The translations under genes and the position numbers were made by a program. Below the pieces are notes generated by a model, which was given only the letters and a program-made list of their open reading frames with translations, was not told the origin of the DNA and made no database searches. This document shows, piece after piece, positions 18,173-25,588 of a DNA stretch of 28,553 bases (its first letter is position 1; each line of letters begins with the position of its first letter). The stretch comes from Lachnospiraceae bacterium (GTDB lineage: Bacteria; Bacillota_A; Clostridia; Lachnospirales; Lachnospiraceae), in the NCBI GenBank assembly GCA_024691045.1, contig JAILOC010000120.1:1-28553 (forward strand). Reading direction: 5' to 3'.

Positions 18173-18700
18173 TCAATCAAACTTTACAACACCGATATAA
18201 GGCAGGTTCCTGTACATCTGGTCATAATCCAGACCGTAGCCTACCACGAATTCATCCGGGATCTTAAATCCCGTATATGTGACATCCACATCGGTAACAC
18301 GCCTTGAAGGCTTATCCAAAAGGGTACAGAGCTTTAAGCTCTTGGGACCTCTTTCCGAAAGCATCTTGAGAAGGTAACTGAGGGTCCTTCCGCTGTCGAC
18401 TATATCCTCGACAACGATGACCTCCTTGTCCTTGAGGGGCTCATCGAGATCCTTGACTATCCTGACAAGTCCGCTGGACTCGGTACCTGATCCGTAGCTG
18501 GATGCACTCATGAAATCCAGGGATACGTCAAGCTTGATGCGCTTTGCAAGCTCGCACATGAAAAATGCACCGCCCTTGAGTACGCATACCATATGTATCT
18601 GCTTTCCCGCATAATCCTTGGTTATCTGATCTCCGATCTCCTGGATCCTGCGGTCAACTTCTTCTTCGGTAAACATTACTTCAACATGATGCTTATCCAT
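18173..18700 (-). CDS. hpt: Hypoxanthine phosphoribosyltransferase
   Basis: The enzyme salvages hypoxanthine (and often guanine) to IMP and GMP using phosphoribosyl pyrophosphate. The 175-residue length is typical. The PRPP-binding motif is [18 protein letters not shown], the first loop is VLKGGAFFM, and the purine-binding end reads [19 protein letters not shown]. The ATG has AAAGGAG five bases upstream within the end of tilS, and only one base separates the tilS stop from this start. tilS-hpt-ftsH is a long-conserved gene order in Firmicutes, which strengthens all three calls. Confidence 0.97.
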   Translation of the reverse strand: MDKHHVEVMFTEEEVDRRIQEIGDQITKDYAGKQIHMVCVLKGGAFFMCELAKRIKLDVSLDFMSASSYGSGTESSGLVRIVKDLDEPLKDKEVIVVEDIVDSGRTLSYLLKMLSERGPKSLKLCTLLDKPSRRVTDVDVTYTGFKIPDEFVVGYGLDYDQMYRNLPYIGVVKFD

Positions 18701-18701
18701 A

Positions 18702-20138
18702 TTACTCCTTTACCTCAAGTTTCAAAATATTTACTGTGGAATCGTCAAGCTTGGCGGAATCTGCCATCCTGTGGCCTATCACCCACAAAACCTCGCTTCC
18801 GACGGCGCATACAAGGATCTTCTCCTTCTCATCCGCGGGGAGCTTAAGATCGGTTAAATAGTCGCCTATCTTCTTGGTCGCCGCTTTTCCGCCAACAGTG
18901 ATCATCATATGATCTCCGTCACGTCTTTTTCTTATCTCATAATATGGGGAATCCGAAATCCCCATAGCAGATGCGATAGAGGATATTTTATCACAATCGA
19001 AATGTTTAGTGTAGCCGTCGCCCGAAGATGACGGATCCTTAAGGGCTTTTCTTTCGTCCTCATTTAAATCCGATGCCTTAAAATACACGGCACTCACAAA
19101 AAGGTCACCCGATCCGGAAGTGCTGTCCGCGGCATCTGAGGTCCTGAGCAGAAGCTCGCCGGACGATACATCGGCTTTGATGCCGTAGGGAAGATCCGCG
19201 TGTTTTCCCGCGCTTCCGCGCAAAAGAGAAAGCACTGCATCCGCATGAACCTCCCCGATATCCTTCTTATGGGGAGTCAGATCGGTGAGCAGTTTCAGTA
19301 TCAGCATCGATCCGATCAGATCCGGAAGGCTTTCGAACGACCTTCTGTCCACCCTGTAAACGCCGGGGGCATCCGATGAGACCACGTACTCTTCAGCCTC
19401 ATCTACTTTTTCTCCGAGATATTCCGAAATCTCACGCAGCTTCCGGGAAGCCTCGGAAATATGCTCCGGAGCCAGGCTGCAGATCTTCTCGGCTTCGGGA
19501 AGAATGACGTTCCTGATCCTGTTCCTGGCGTAAGAGTTGTCCGAATTGGTCCGGTCCGTCCTGTAGCCAATCCCATTTTTGTCCAGGTAATCCTCGATAT
19601 CCTTCCTTGATACATCGATCAGAGGTCTTATGATACGACCCCTTTCGGAGCCGATACCGCCGAGTCCCTTTATTCCGGTGCCGCGGAATAGATTAAAAAG
19701 GACGGTCTCGGCATTGTCCTCGAGGTGATGCGCCACAGCGATCTTCACACTTTTCTCGGGTAAGGAGCATTCCTTTTCCCAGGCAAATGCTTCCTCTTCG
19801 AAGCATTCGTAACGGAAGCGCCTTCCCGCTTCCTCCTCGGAAAGCTTCCTTTCGCAGGCCAGAGCGGGGATGTCCTTTTTGATCTCCTTAAAATACACTC
19901 CGTGCTCTTCGCAGATCTTCTTCACAAAGAGGGAATCTTCGTCGGCCTCCGCACCGCGGATCATGTGGTTTACATGAATGACACGGATATCTTCCGGCTT
20001 AAGTATCCCGAGCGACAAAAATAAAAGGCAGATGGAATCTGCCCCGCCGGACACCCCTATCACCAGATGCATTCCTGCATCAGATACGGGGATGCCATCC
20101 ATATACTCTTTAAAGATGTCTTCCGCTCCGGCTTTCAC
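18702..20138 (-). CDS. tilS: tRNA(Ile)-lysidine synthase
   Basis: The enzyme changes C34 of the CAU-anticodon isoleucine tRNA to lysidine, so that it reads AUA as Ile. The 478-residue protein has the N-terminal PP-loop ATPase (LVIGVSGGADSICLLF, with the SGGxDS motif), then HVNHMIRGAEADED and AVAHHLEDNAETVLFNLFRG, which are characteristic of TilS. A helical middle region and the C-terminal TilS domain (GDHMMITVGGKAATKKIGDY) follow. The start is GTG, overlapping the divIC stop by one base (TAGTG), with GAGGA just upstream, so the two are coupled. hpt follows after one base. Confidence 0.95.
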   Translation of the reverse strand: MKAGAEDIFKEYMDGIPVSDAGMHLVIGVSGGADSICLLFLSLGILKPEDIRVIHVNHMIRGAEADEDSLFVKKICEEHGVYFKEIKKDIPALACERKLSEEEAGRRFRYECFEEEAFAWEKECSLPEKSVKIAVAHHLEDNAETVLFNLFRGTGIKGLGGIGSERGRIIRPLIDVSRKDIEDYLDKNGIGYRTDRTNSDNSYARNRIRNVILPEAEKICSLAPEHISEASRKLREISEYLGEKVDEAEEYVVSSDAPGVYRVDRRSFESLPDLIGSMLILKLLTDLTPHKKDIGEVHADAVLSLLRGSAGKHADLPYGIKADVSSGELLLRTSDAADSTSGSGDLFVSAVYFKASDLNEDERKALKDPSSSGDGYTKHFDCDKISSIASAMGISDSPYYEIRKRRDGDHMMITVGGKAATKKIGDYLTDLKLPADEKEKILVCAVGSEVLWVIGHRMADSAKLDDSTVNILKLEVKE

Positions 20139-20476
20139 TAATTGTCCTCGAGTCTGAATATGATCTCGCCCTCGTTTACCAGCCCCAGCTTTTCATGGGC
20201 CTGTTCCTCGGCATAAGCCTTGGTCTGGACGTATTTTTCAAGTTCGTTAAGTTCCTCAGCGCGTTCGAGCTGCTGCGCGATCTGCTCATCAAGCGCCTGA
20301 TCCTGCTGCTCGTAAATGCTGAGCCTCTGCTTCACATCCCTTATCTGCACAAGAACAACCAGTGAGATAAGAGATACGATAACGGCAAAGAGAATATAAC
20401 CGGAAGCCCCGCTTCTTCTGCGGCGTTTCTCCATGGCAGTCATTGTGCGGTTTCCGGATCTCTCCTTAACAGCCAT
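20138..20476 (-). CDS. divIC: Septum formation initiator DivIC/FtsB
   Basis: A 112-residue bitopic membrane protein of the divisome, partner of FtsL and DivIB. The basic cytoplasmic N-terminus (TAMEKRRRRSG) precedes one membrane span (about residues 27-47, YILFAVIVSLISLVVLVQI). A coiled coil follows, RLSIYEQQDQALDEQIAQQL continuing to about residue 90, and then the conserved YAEEQAHEKLGLVNEGEIIF end typical of DivIC/FtsB. The start overlaps the rqcP stop by one base (TAATG), and the stop overlaps the tilS GTG. The order rqcP-divIC-tilS supports DivIC rather than another small coiled-coil protein. Confidence 0.9.
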   Translation of the reverse strand: MAVKERSGNRTMTAMEKRRRRSGASGYILFAVIVSLISLVVLVQIRDVKQRLSIYEQQDQALDEQIAQQLERAEELNELEKYVQTKAYAEEQAHEKLGLVNEGEIIFRLEDN

Positions 20477-20715
20477 TACAATTCCTCATACATCGCGTCG
20501 GCCTCTTCCTTCCTGACCGTCTCGCGTACATCCGTCACTTTAACCTTAAGCTCCCGGTTTCCGAAGGATATGCTGAGCACATCCCCCACCTTGACCTCAG
20601 CGGAAGCCTTGGCGGGCCTGTCGTTGATCGTTACCCTTCCCGCATCGCATGCGGAATTGGCTACGGTTCTTCTTTTTATCAGTCTGGATACCTTAAGGTA
20701 TTTGTCGAGTCTCAT
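20476..20715 (-). CDS. rqcP: S4-domain RNA-binding protein RqcP (YabO)
   Basis: A 79-residue S4-fold protein. In Bacillus, RqcP (YabO) binds the 50S subunit and helps RqcH add alanine tails to stalled nascent chains. The S4 signature is RLDKYLKVSRLIKRRTVANS with CDAGRVTINDRPAKASAEVK following, and the length is right for the family. I chose the ATG at 20715, which gives the standard MRLDKYL start and has GGTGG seven bases upstream. A 14-residue upstream extension would begin inside the hairpin after hup. It is coupled to divIC by a one-base overlap. Confidence 0.93.
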   Translation of the reverse strand: MRLDKYLKVSRLIKRRTVANSACDAGRVTINDRPAKASAEVKVGDVLSISFGNRELKVKVTDVRETVRKEEADAMYEEL

Positions 20716-20731
20716 ATAAAACCACCGATAC

Positions 20732-20766
20732 AAAAGTGCACCCGCCTGACTCATCAAACGGGTGCG
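20732..20766 (-). terminator. Hairpin between hup and rqcP, a partial terminator or processing site
   Basis: Minus-strand arms GCACCCG and CGGGTGC (20759-20765 and 20738-20744) enclose 14 bases and are followed by ACTTTTG. The short T run suggests leaky termination, which would give much more hup message than rqcP-divIC message. Confidence 0.5.
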
Positions 20767-20787
20767 CTTATATTCATAACATGAAAA

Positions 20788-21060
20788 TTAGTTAAGAGCG
20801 TCCTTAAGAGCCTTGCCTGCCTTGAACTTAGGAGCCTTGGAAGCCTTGATCTTCATAGCCTTTCCGGTCTGGGGATTTCTTCCCTCTCTTGCTGCTCTCT
20901 TAACTACTTCGAAGGTTCCGAAGCCTACAAGCTGAACCTTGTCACCCTTCTTAAGAGCCTTGGTGATAACCTCGGTGAAAGAATTAACTGCCTTCTCAGC
21001 GTCCTTCTTGGTAAGATCAGCAGAATCTGCGATAGCAGCAACCAATTCGGTCTTGTTCAT
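20788..21060 (-). CDS. hup: HU-family DNA-binding protein
   Basis: A 90-residue histone-like protein that bends and compacts DNA as a dimer. The family order is complete: MNKTELVAAIADSADLTKKD, the beta-sheet core VQLVGFGTFEVVKRAAREGR, the DNA-binding arm RNPQTGKAMKIKASKAPKF, and the closing helix. The start has AGGAGGAG eight bases upstream, and a near-consensus promoter lies about 70 bases further up, in keeping with an abundant protein. It leads the rqcP-divIC-tilS-hpt-ftsH cluster. Confidence 0.97.
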   Translation of the reverse strand: MNKTELVAAIADSADLTKKDAEKAVNSFTEVITKALKKGDKVQLVGFGTFEVVKRAAREGRNPQTGKAMKIKASKAPKFKAGKALKDALN

Positions 21061-21126
21061 GTTGTTACTCCTCCTGTTTTATAAGAATGTTTGGGGTGAT
21101 CTCATATCATGAAACCACTAAATAAA

Positions 21127-21155
21127 TTTATAAACAGTTCATGCCTCTTTGTCAA
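21127..21155 (-). promoter_or_regulatory. Strong sigma-A promoter of hup
   Basis: On the minus strand a perfect TTGACA (21150-21155) and TATAAA (21127-21132) are 17 bases apart. Transcription should start near 21120, giving a leader of about 60 bases before hup. It is the best promoter in the window. Confidence 0.85.
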
Positions 21156-21229
21156 GGAAAATAGGGCGTTTCAACGAAAATATCGCAAAAATCGGCATTT
21201 TCTCAAAAAACGCTTGACAATCTCTTATT

Positions 21230-22606
21230 TCAAGGGGTTTTGGGCTCAAGATCGGTGAACGAAAACGACATGTCGGAAAGTGCGTTATCGACACTGATCG
21301 TATAGCTCCTTGTGTTGTATCCGGCAAGGCTTAATGTGACGACGTGTGTGCCCTCCGACTTCCTGAACGAACAGGGCACTATTCCGACATATGTTCCGTC
21401 TATATAACACTCGGCTCCCGCAGGTGCGTTGATGAACACCCTATAATATGACGCGGTTGTCACATTTTGTCCGGAAGAGGAATTTCCGCTCACATCGGTG
21501 GTATTGCCGCTGACGTCTGACGTATTTCCGCTGACGTCGCTATGCGCTGCGGGCTTCTCTTTTTCAAGCGTGATACTGACGCCGGCATTTTCTTCGCCCA
21601 CGCTCAGGTATCTTGTAACAGTCACATAGCCTTCACATGAACACATCAGCTGATGCAGTCCGTAGGTAAGGGATACGGCCTGTGACGGATCGGCCTTTTC
21701 ACCGTCTATGTAAAGCGTCGCATCCGAAGGATTGAGCGAGAACAGGACAAGTCCCTCCTTGGGAACCTCCGGAACGACATCAGACAGATCGAGTACGGTC
21801 TCAAGTCCCTTCTTGATTGTGACACTTCTGTCAACCATTGTTCCTTCTGCGGAAACAACCACGTTATATGTTCCTTCCGGAACAGTAAGGAGCATATCGT
21901 CGGTGATCTTCCAGATGAACTTGGTTCCAACCTCGATCCAGCCCCCGACGAAATATTCGTGACCGGAAAGTCTCAGGTATCCGTGACTCTTGTCCACATT
22001 GATGCTGTAGACCGTGGAATCCATTCCGTGGAAGGTGAGCACATCGACGCTGCTTAACTCCTGGTACATAAGCTCTTCCTTGCCCGAGTAACAGAAGCAG
22101 TCATCGGCAAGCTTATATACATCGGAGCCAATGGTAACTTCCTTCTTGATGCTGTCAAAAACATACTGGTCGGTAGATGGCTTGATCCATGCATCGGGAG
22201 AAAGTGACGCAAGCGTCAGGTGTCTTTTGCTCCTTACAAAGCGGACATCCAGTATATCGCCCACATTGATCTGGTTCAGTGAGATAAGGCTGTTGTATCT
22301 GTCGTAAAATCCCGTAGTCCCGTCATATGCGAGGGTGTATCTTCTGTGGTTTACCCTGTTCAGAAAAGTAAGGGTTCCCTCTTCGGTATTCTTGTCAACC
22401 AGAACGGCGGTGTCCGTGGAATCGTAATCATAGGTTCCGTACAGGACAAATCCTGTATCCTGTTCTTCCCCTCCCGGAAGCTGTGAGACCGGCTGCGGGG
22501 TAAAAGGACCCGCACAACCGGAAAAGCACAGCACTGTCATCACAGCGCACAAAAACAATGCCGCCGCGCTCTTTATTTTCTTATAGCGTTCCGAAAACTT
22601 CTTCAT
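21230..22606 (-). CDS. PEGA-domain lipoprotein with DVSGN linker repeats
   Basis: A 458-residue exported lipoprotein. The signal peptide (about 1-30) ends in FSGC, with Cys31 as the lipidated residue. Residues about 50-200 form a beta-rich region of unknown type. Two PEGA-like domains follow: one around 290-350 (FSLNPSDATLYIDGEKADPS, then GLHQLMCSCEGY) and one at the end (VFINAPAGAECYIDGTYVGI, then GTHVVTLSLAGYNTRS). Between them is a Ser/Asn/Thr linker with three DVSGN repeats. PEGA domains are thought to bind surface polymers or partners, but the role here is unknown. Translation is coupled to cca by an ATGA overlap. No strong terminator is visible after the stop. Confidence 0.88.
   Translation of the reverse strand: MKKFSERYKKIKSAAALFLCAVMTVLCFSGCAGPFTPQPVSQLPGGEEQDTGFVLYGTYDYDSTDTAVLVDKNTEEGTLTFLNRVNHRRYTLAYDGTTGFYDRYNSLISLNQINVGDILDVRFVRSKRHLTLASLSPDAWIKPSTDQYVFDSIKKEVTIGSDVYKLADDCFCYSGKEELMYQELSSVDVLTFHGMDSTVYSINVDKSHGYLRLSGHEYFVGGWIEVGTKFIWKITDDMLLTVPEGTYNVVVSAEGTMVDRSVTIKKGLETVLDLSDVVPEVPKEGLVLFSLNPSDATLYIDGEKADPSQAVSLTYGLHQLMCSCEGYVTVTRYLSVGEENAGVSITLEKEKPAAHSDVSGNTSDVSGNTTDVSGNSSSGQNVTTASYYRVFINAPAGAECYIDGTYVGIVPCSFRKSEGTHVVTLSLAGYNTRSYTISVDNALSDMSFSFTDLEPKTP
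21482..21544 (-). repeat. Three tandem 21-base units encoding DVSGN linker repeats
   Basis: The units start at 21482, 21503 and 21524 and share a core of about 15 bases (ATTTCCGCTGACGTC on the plus strand with two variants). Each encodes seven residues with DVSGN in the middle. It is an in-frame coding repeat in the linker between the two PEGA domains. Confidence 0.85.
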
Positions 22607-23934
22607 AAATATTCCTTTGCGATCGAAAGGAGCTTATCCCTGTCGTTCATACCCGGATCTTCGATAACACGCTCCAAAAGCTTTCCGAGGATCTCCCCGA
22701 TGGCCGGGCCGGGCTTCAGACCGAGTTCCATAAGATCCCTGCCGCCTACCGCAAGCTCTTTCAGGCTGCAGCATTCGCCATCTCTTATTATGCGCTCATA
22801 TTCCCTGCCATATTTATCTATTGTTTCGAGCTTGATCTGTCTCTGGAAATCACTCTGTGCGAGAACATCGGCCTTCATCACTTCGAGAAGGCGGAGGAAG
22901 TCATCTTCCATAACGGACACGGCCTTCCTGGTAAATGCGGGGGTGCATTCCCTTCCTTTTCCCATATCGTGATTCCTGATCAGCCTGCAGACACGGAAGA
23001 TGGTATCGTTATCGAGCTTCCACCTTCTCATTATCTCCTCGCCCATACGTGCGCCGACTGCGGGATGACCATGGAAGTGGGTTATACCCTTTTCATCGAT
23101 GGTAAGGGTATCCGGTTTTCCGATATCATGGAGAAGCATTGCAAATCTGACAATCCTGTCATTTTTGGATAATCTTACGGATTCCGTGATATGCTTGCCG
23201 ACGTTAAAGCAGTGATGAGGATGGACCTGCGGTGTGTCGAAGGCTTTATCAAACTCCGGGAAGAACACCCCGGTAAGTCCCGTTTCGTAAAGCATCTCCA
23301 CCATCTCGGGATGATCCGAAACAAGAAGCTTGGTCAGCTCTGTGGTTATCCTCTCCGCGGATACCCTGGACAGTGTGGGGGCAAGCCTTTTGATCGAAGC
23401 AATAGCTTCATCATCGATCGAATAACCGAGTTTTGCAGCAAATCTGACGGCTCTCATCATGCGAAGGGCATCCTCGGAAAATCTCTCATCCGCACACCCG
23501 ACACATCTAATGGTCTTTTTTTCGATATCGCCCCGGCCTCCGAACAGATCCACAAGGCCCTCGCTGTCATTATATGCCATGGCGTTGATCGTAAAATCAC
23601 GCCTTTTCAGGTCTTCCTCCAAGGACGGAACGAAGGTCACCTTATCGGGGTGCCTTCCGTCGGAATATTTCCCATCGGTGCGGTATGTCGTGACTTCATA
23701 GCCCTCGTTTCCGATCATGACGGTCACGGTACCGTGCTCGATCCCGGTATCTATGGTGCGTCTGAAAAGCTCCTTAACCTGTTCCGGAAGCGCATTGGTT
23801 GTGATATCCCAGTCATCGGGAGAAAGTCCCAGAAGGCAGTCTCTGACACAGCCGCCAACGATATAAGCTTCGTAGCCGGCTTCAGCGAGTTTTTCAATTA
23901 TGGATTTTGCGTCTTTGGGGATACGTATTTCCAT
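22603..23934 (-). CDS. cca: CCA tRNA nucleotidyltransferase with HD domain
   Basis: The enzyme adds or repairs the 3' CCA of tRNAs without a nucleic-acid template, which is needed because tRNA-Leu here lacks encoded CCA. The 443-residue protein has the class II nucleotidyltransferase head: AYIVGGCVRDCLLG, the catalytic DDWDITTNA (two Asp), then RRDFTINAMAY and the template motif SEDALRMMRAVRFAAKLG. An HD domain follows (FAMLLHDIGKP, then FHGHPAVGARM). I chose the ATG at 23934 because it gives the usual family start (MEIRIPKDAK). A longer frame back to 24066 would run into the preceding gene. The chosen start has no ribosome site and sits about ten bases after a terminator-like hairpin, which is odd. 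Confidence 0.95.
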   Translation of the reverse strand: MEIRIPKDAKSIIEKLAEAGYEAYIVGGCVRDCLLGLSPDDWDITTNALPEQVKELFRRTIDTGIEHGTVTVMIGNEGYEVTTYRTDGKYSDGRHPDKVTFVPSLEEDLKRRDFTINAMAYNDSEGLVDLFGGRGDIEKKTIRCVGCADERFSEDALRMMRAVRFAAKLGYSIDDEAIASIKRLAPTLSRVSAERITTELTKLLVSDHPEMVEMLYETGLTGVFFPEFDKAFDTPQVHPHHCFNVGKHITESVRLSKNDRIVRFAMLLHDIGKPDTLTIDEKGITHFHGHPAVGARMGEEIMRRWKLDNDTIFRVCRLIRNHDMGKGRECTPAFTRKAVSVMEDDFLRLLEVMKADVLAQSDFQRQIKLETIDKYGREYERIIRDGECCSLKELAVGGRDLMELGLKPGPAIGEILGKLLERVIEDPGMNDRDKLLSIAKEYL

Positions 23935-23942
23935 AGTCAAAC

Positions 23943-23987
23943 TAAAAACGGCCGTGACTGGGAGTTTCCTCCTCATCTCACGGCCGT
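23943..23987 (-). terminator. Terminator-like hairpin between the PrsA-like gene and cca
   Basis: On the minus strand perfect 10-base arms ACGGCCGTGA and TCACGGCCGT (23978-23987 and 23948-23957) are followed by TTTTAG. The 20-base loop holds AGGAGG and can form an inner GGAG-GAAA-CTCC mini-hairpin. It starts about 20 bases after the stop of the PrsA-like gene and ends about ten bases before the cca start codon. Confidence 0.8.
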
Positions 23988-24007
23988 AAAAATCAGATCG
24001 GTAAGTA

Positions 24008-25534
24008 TTATTCCTGTGCGGGCAGCGCTTCCTGTACTTCCTGAAGCATAGCGGCGGTCTCCTCAAGAGCTATATATTTGAGATTGCCCTTGGGATCGTC
24101 AACCGTTACGGTAGCGGTAAGTCCCGCAAGATATGCATCCATATCCTCCGACTCAATGAGATTTCTAATAGTATAATACCACGAAGGCTTTCCTTCGCCC
24201 ACATAATAAACCACATAAGTCTCGGAAGATGCTTCGTCGAAGTAGCAGGTAACCTCGCCCTCGGTTCTGGAAGGATCGAGGATCCAGGTTCCGAGATCTC
24301 CGGGAAGCTCAGATCCCATGATTCCCTCGTAAAGTCCTCCGTTTCCGGTTCCGGAATCGCTGTACTTATTTACAAGATCGATAAATGCATCCTCGGTAGC
24401 GCCGGCAGCGTTGAACTCTGCAATGATCTCATCTCCGGTCTTTTCGGAAGTGGAGATGAACCTGGCGGTAAGGGTGGTATTTGTATCCTTATATCTGGCT
24501 TTGAAGCCCGCGATATAATAGCAGGCTGTGGTGTCTGACTCAACAACGGTGGTGTCGCCGTCTTTTCTGGAAGGATCGAGCATCCAGTTTCTTACCTGGT
24601 AAGGAACGGAGGCGGATCTTTCTCCGACATGGGAGTCTCCGTCATCAAATACGGTACCCTCGATCTCGTCAGCCTTTTTCTTGGCTTCCTTCATTGCGGC
24701 TTCGGTCTCTGCTTCGGAAGGAGTGTAGTTACCGTCCTCGCCTACCGCAGCGCCTTCATCCGCAAGCTCGGTGGGCTCTGTGGGAAGTTCCGCATCAACC
24801 CTGATCAGGAAGTAATCAAAGAGATCGTAATCGTCCGCATCCTCTGCATAACGAGCATCGATAGCAGCATCATCGGGAGTAAAGCTTCCCTGTTTATCGT
24901 CCGAGAAATGAGCGGTAAGGAAGGATTCCTTAACATACTTTTCTACTCTTCTCTGGGTGGCATACTGTCCGAGGGATTCCCTGTAATACTCACCGAGGCT
25001 GAGTTCTGCTTCCTTGGCTCCGCTCTTCATAGCCTCGAGATAATCTTCGTAATCCTTGGTGATATCGCAGGTGTAGCCTTCTTTTTCGATCTCGGCGGTA
25101 AGAGCGGCGGTGGTCTTGATGCGCTCTACGGCTTCCTTGGTGAAATAATCCCTGAAGGTAAGGGTATTGTCATACATCTCATCCTCGATGGTATTTGTAT
25201 CCATTCCGTAATAAGAAAGGTATGAACCATAATTCTTGACATAAGCGTTCTTGATCATGCTGTAGTTGTAATCAAACTCAACACGGCTTATATCCCTTCC
25301 GCCGATGGTGCAGACGGTCTCGTGGATCGCCATATATTTCCTTATCGGAAAAGAAAGAATAAAAGCAAGGATGCCGGCAGCGATGACAATGCCTATTACT
25401 CTCCAGGTCCAGGCTTCCCTTTGGGCGCGCTGCTTTTCCTTCGCACGCTGCTCCATTTTCTTATCATAGCGCGTCCTGACAGTCTTTTCTTCGGTCACTG
25501 TCTTCTTCTCGGCACTTTCTTTTTTCTCGGACAT
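24008..25534 (-). CDS. Membrane-anchored PrsA/SurA-like (parvulin-related) protein
   Basis: A 508-residue protein that probably aids folding of exported proteins outside the membrane. A charged 40-residue cytoplasmic N-terminus precedes one membrane span (about 45-63, VIGIVIAAGILAFILSF). A SurA_N/PrsA-like helical part follows (about 80-220: CTIGGRDISRVEFDYNYSMI). The C-terminal region holds parvulin-like segments, e.g. DAFIDLVNKYSDSGTGNGGL followed by GTWILDPSRTEGE. A similar WMLDPSRKDGD segment occurs about 115 residues earlier, which suggests two domains, the first broken by an acidic insertion. The usual catalytic-site histidine pattern (FGYHI) is not evident, so isomerase activity is uncertain. 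The start has AAAGGAG seven bases upstream. It is the last gene after the leuA-araC/ATP-grasp group, 54 bases downstream. Confidence 0.85.
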   Translation of the reverse strand: MSEKKESAEKKTVTEEKTVRTRYDKKMEQRAKEKQRAQREAWTWRVIGIVIAAGILAFILSFPIRKYMAIHETVCTIGGRDISRVEFDYNYSMIKNAYVKNYGSYLSYYGMDTNTIEDEMYDNTLTFRDYFTKEAVERIKTTAALTAEIEKEGYTCDITKDYEDYLEAMKSGAKEAELSLGEYYRESLGQYATQRRVEKYVKESFLTAHFSDDKQGSFTPDDAAIDARYAEDADDYDLFDYFLIRVDAELPTEPTELADEGAAVGEDGNYTPSEAETEAAMKEAKKKADEIEGTVFDDGDSHVGERSASVPYQVRNWMLDPSRKDGDTTVVESDTTACYYIAGFKARYKDTNTTLTARFISTSEKTGDEIIAEFNAAGATEDAFIDLVNKYSDSGTGNGGLYEGIMGSELPGDLGTWILDPSRTEGEVTCYFDEASSETYVVYYVGEGKPSWYYTIRNLIESEDMDAYLAGLTATVTVDDPKGNLKYIALEETAAMLQEVQEALPAQE

Positions 25535-25588
25535 TACTGATCTCCTTTCTGACTAAGCAGGCCTTCGCGTCTGCTTCCGAACATTGCC

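Noticed and set aside
21213..21218. TTGACA on the plus strand as a promoter
   Set aside because: No -10 element lies 16-18 bases downstream and no plus-strand gene follows.
21482..21544. Short tandem units as a CRISPR-like array
   Set aside because: They are 21-base in-frame coding repeats without spacers.
23191..24051. Plus-strand open frame of 286 codons opposite cca
   Set aside because: It is a shadow of the cca coding sequence and crosses the terminator hairpin.
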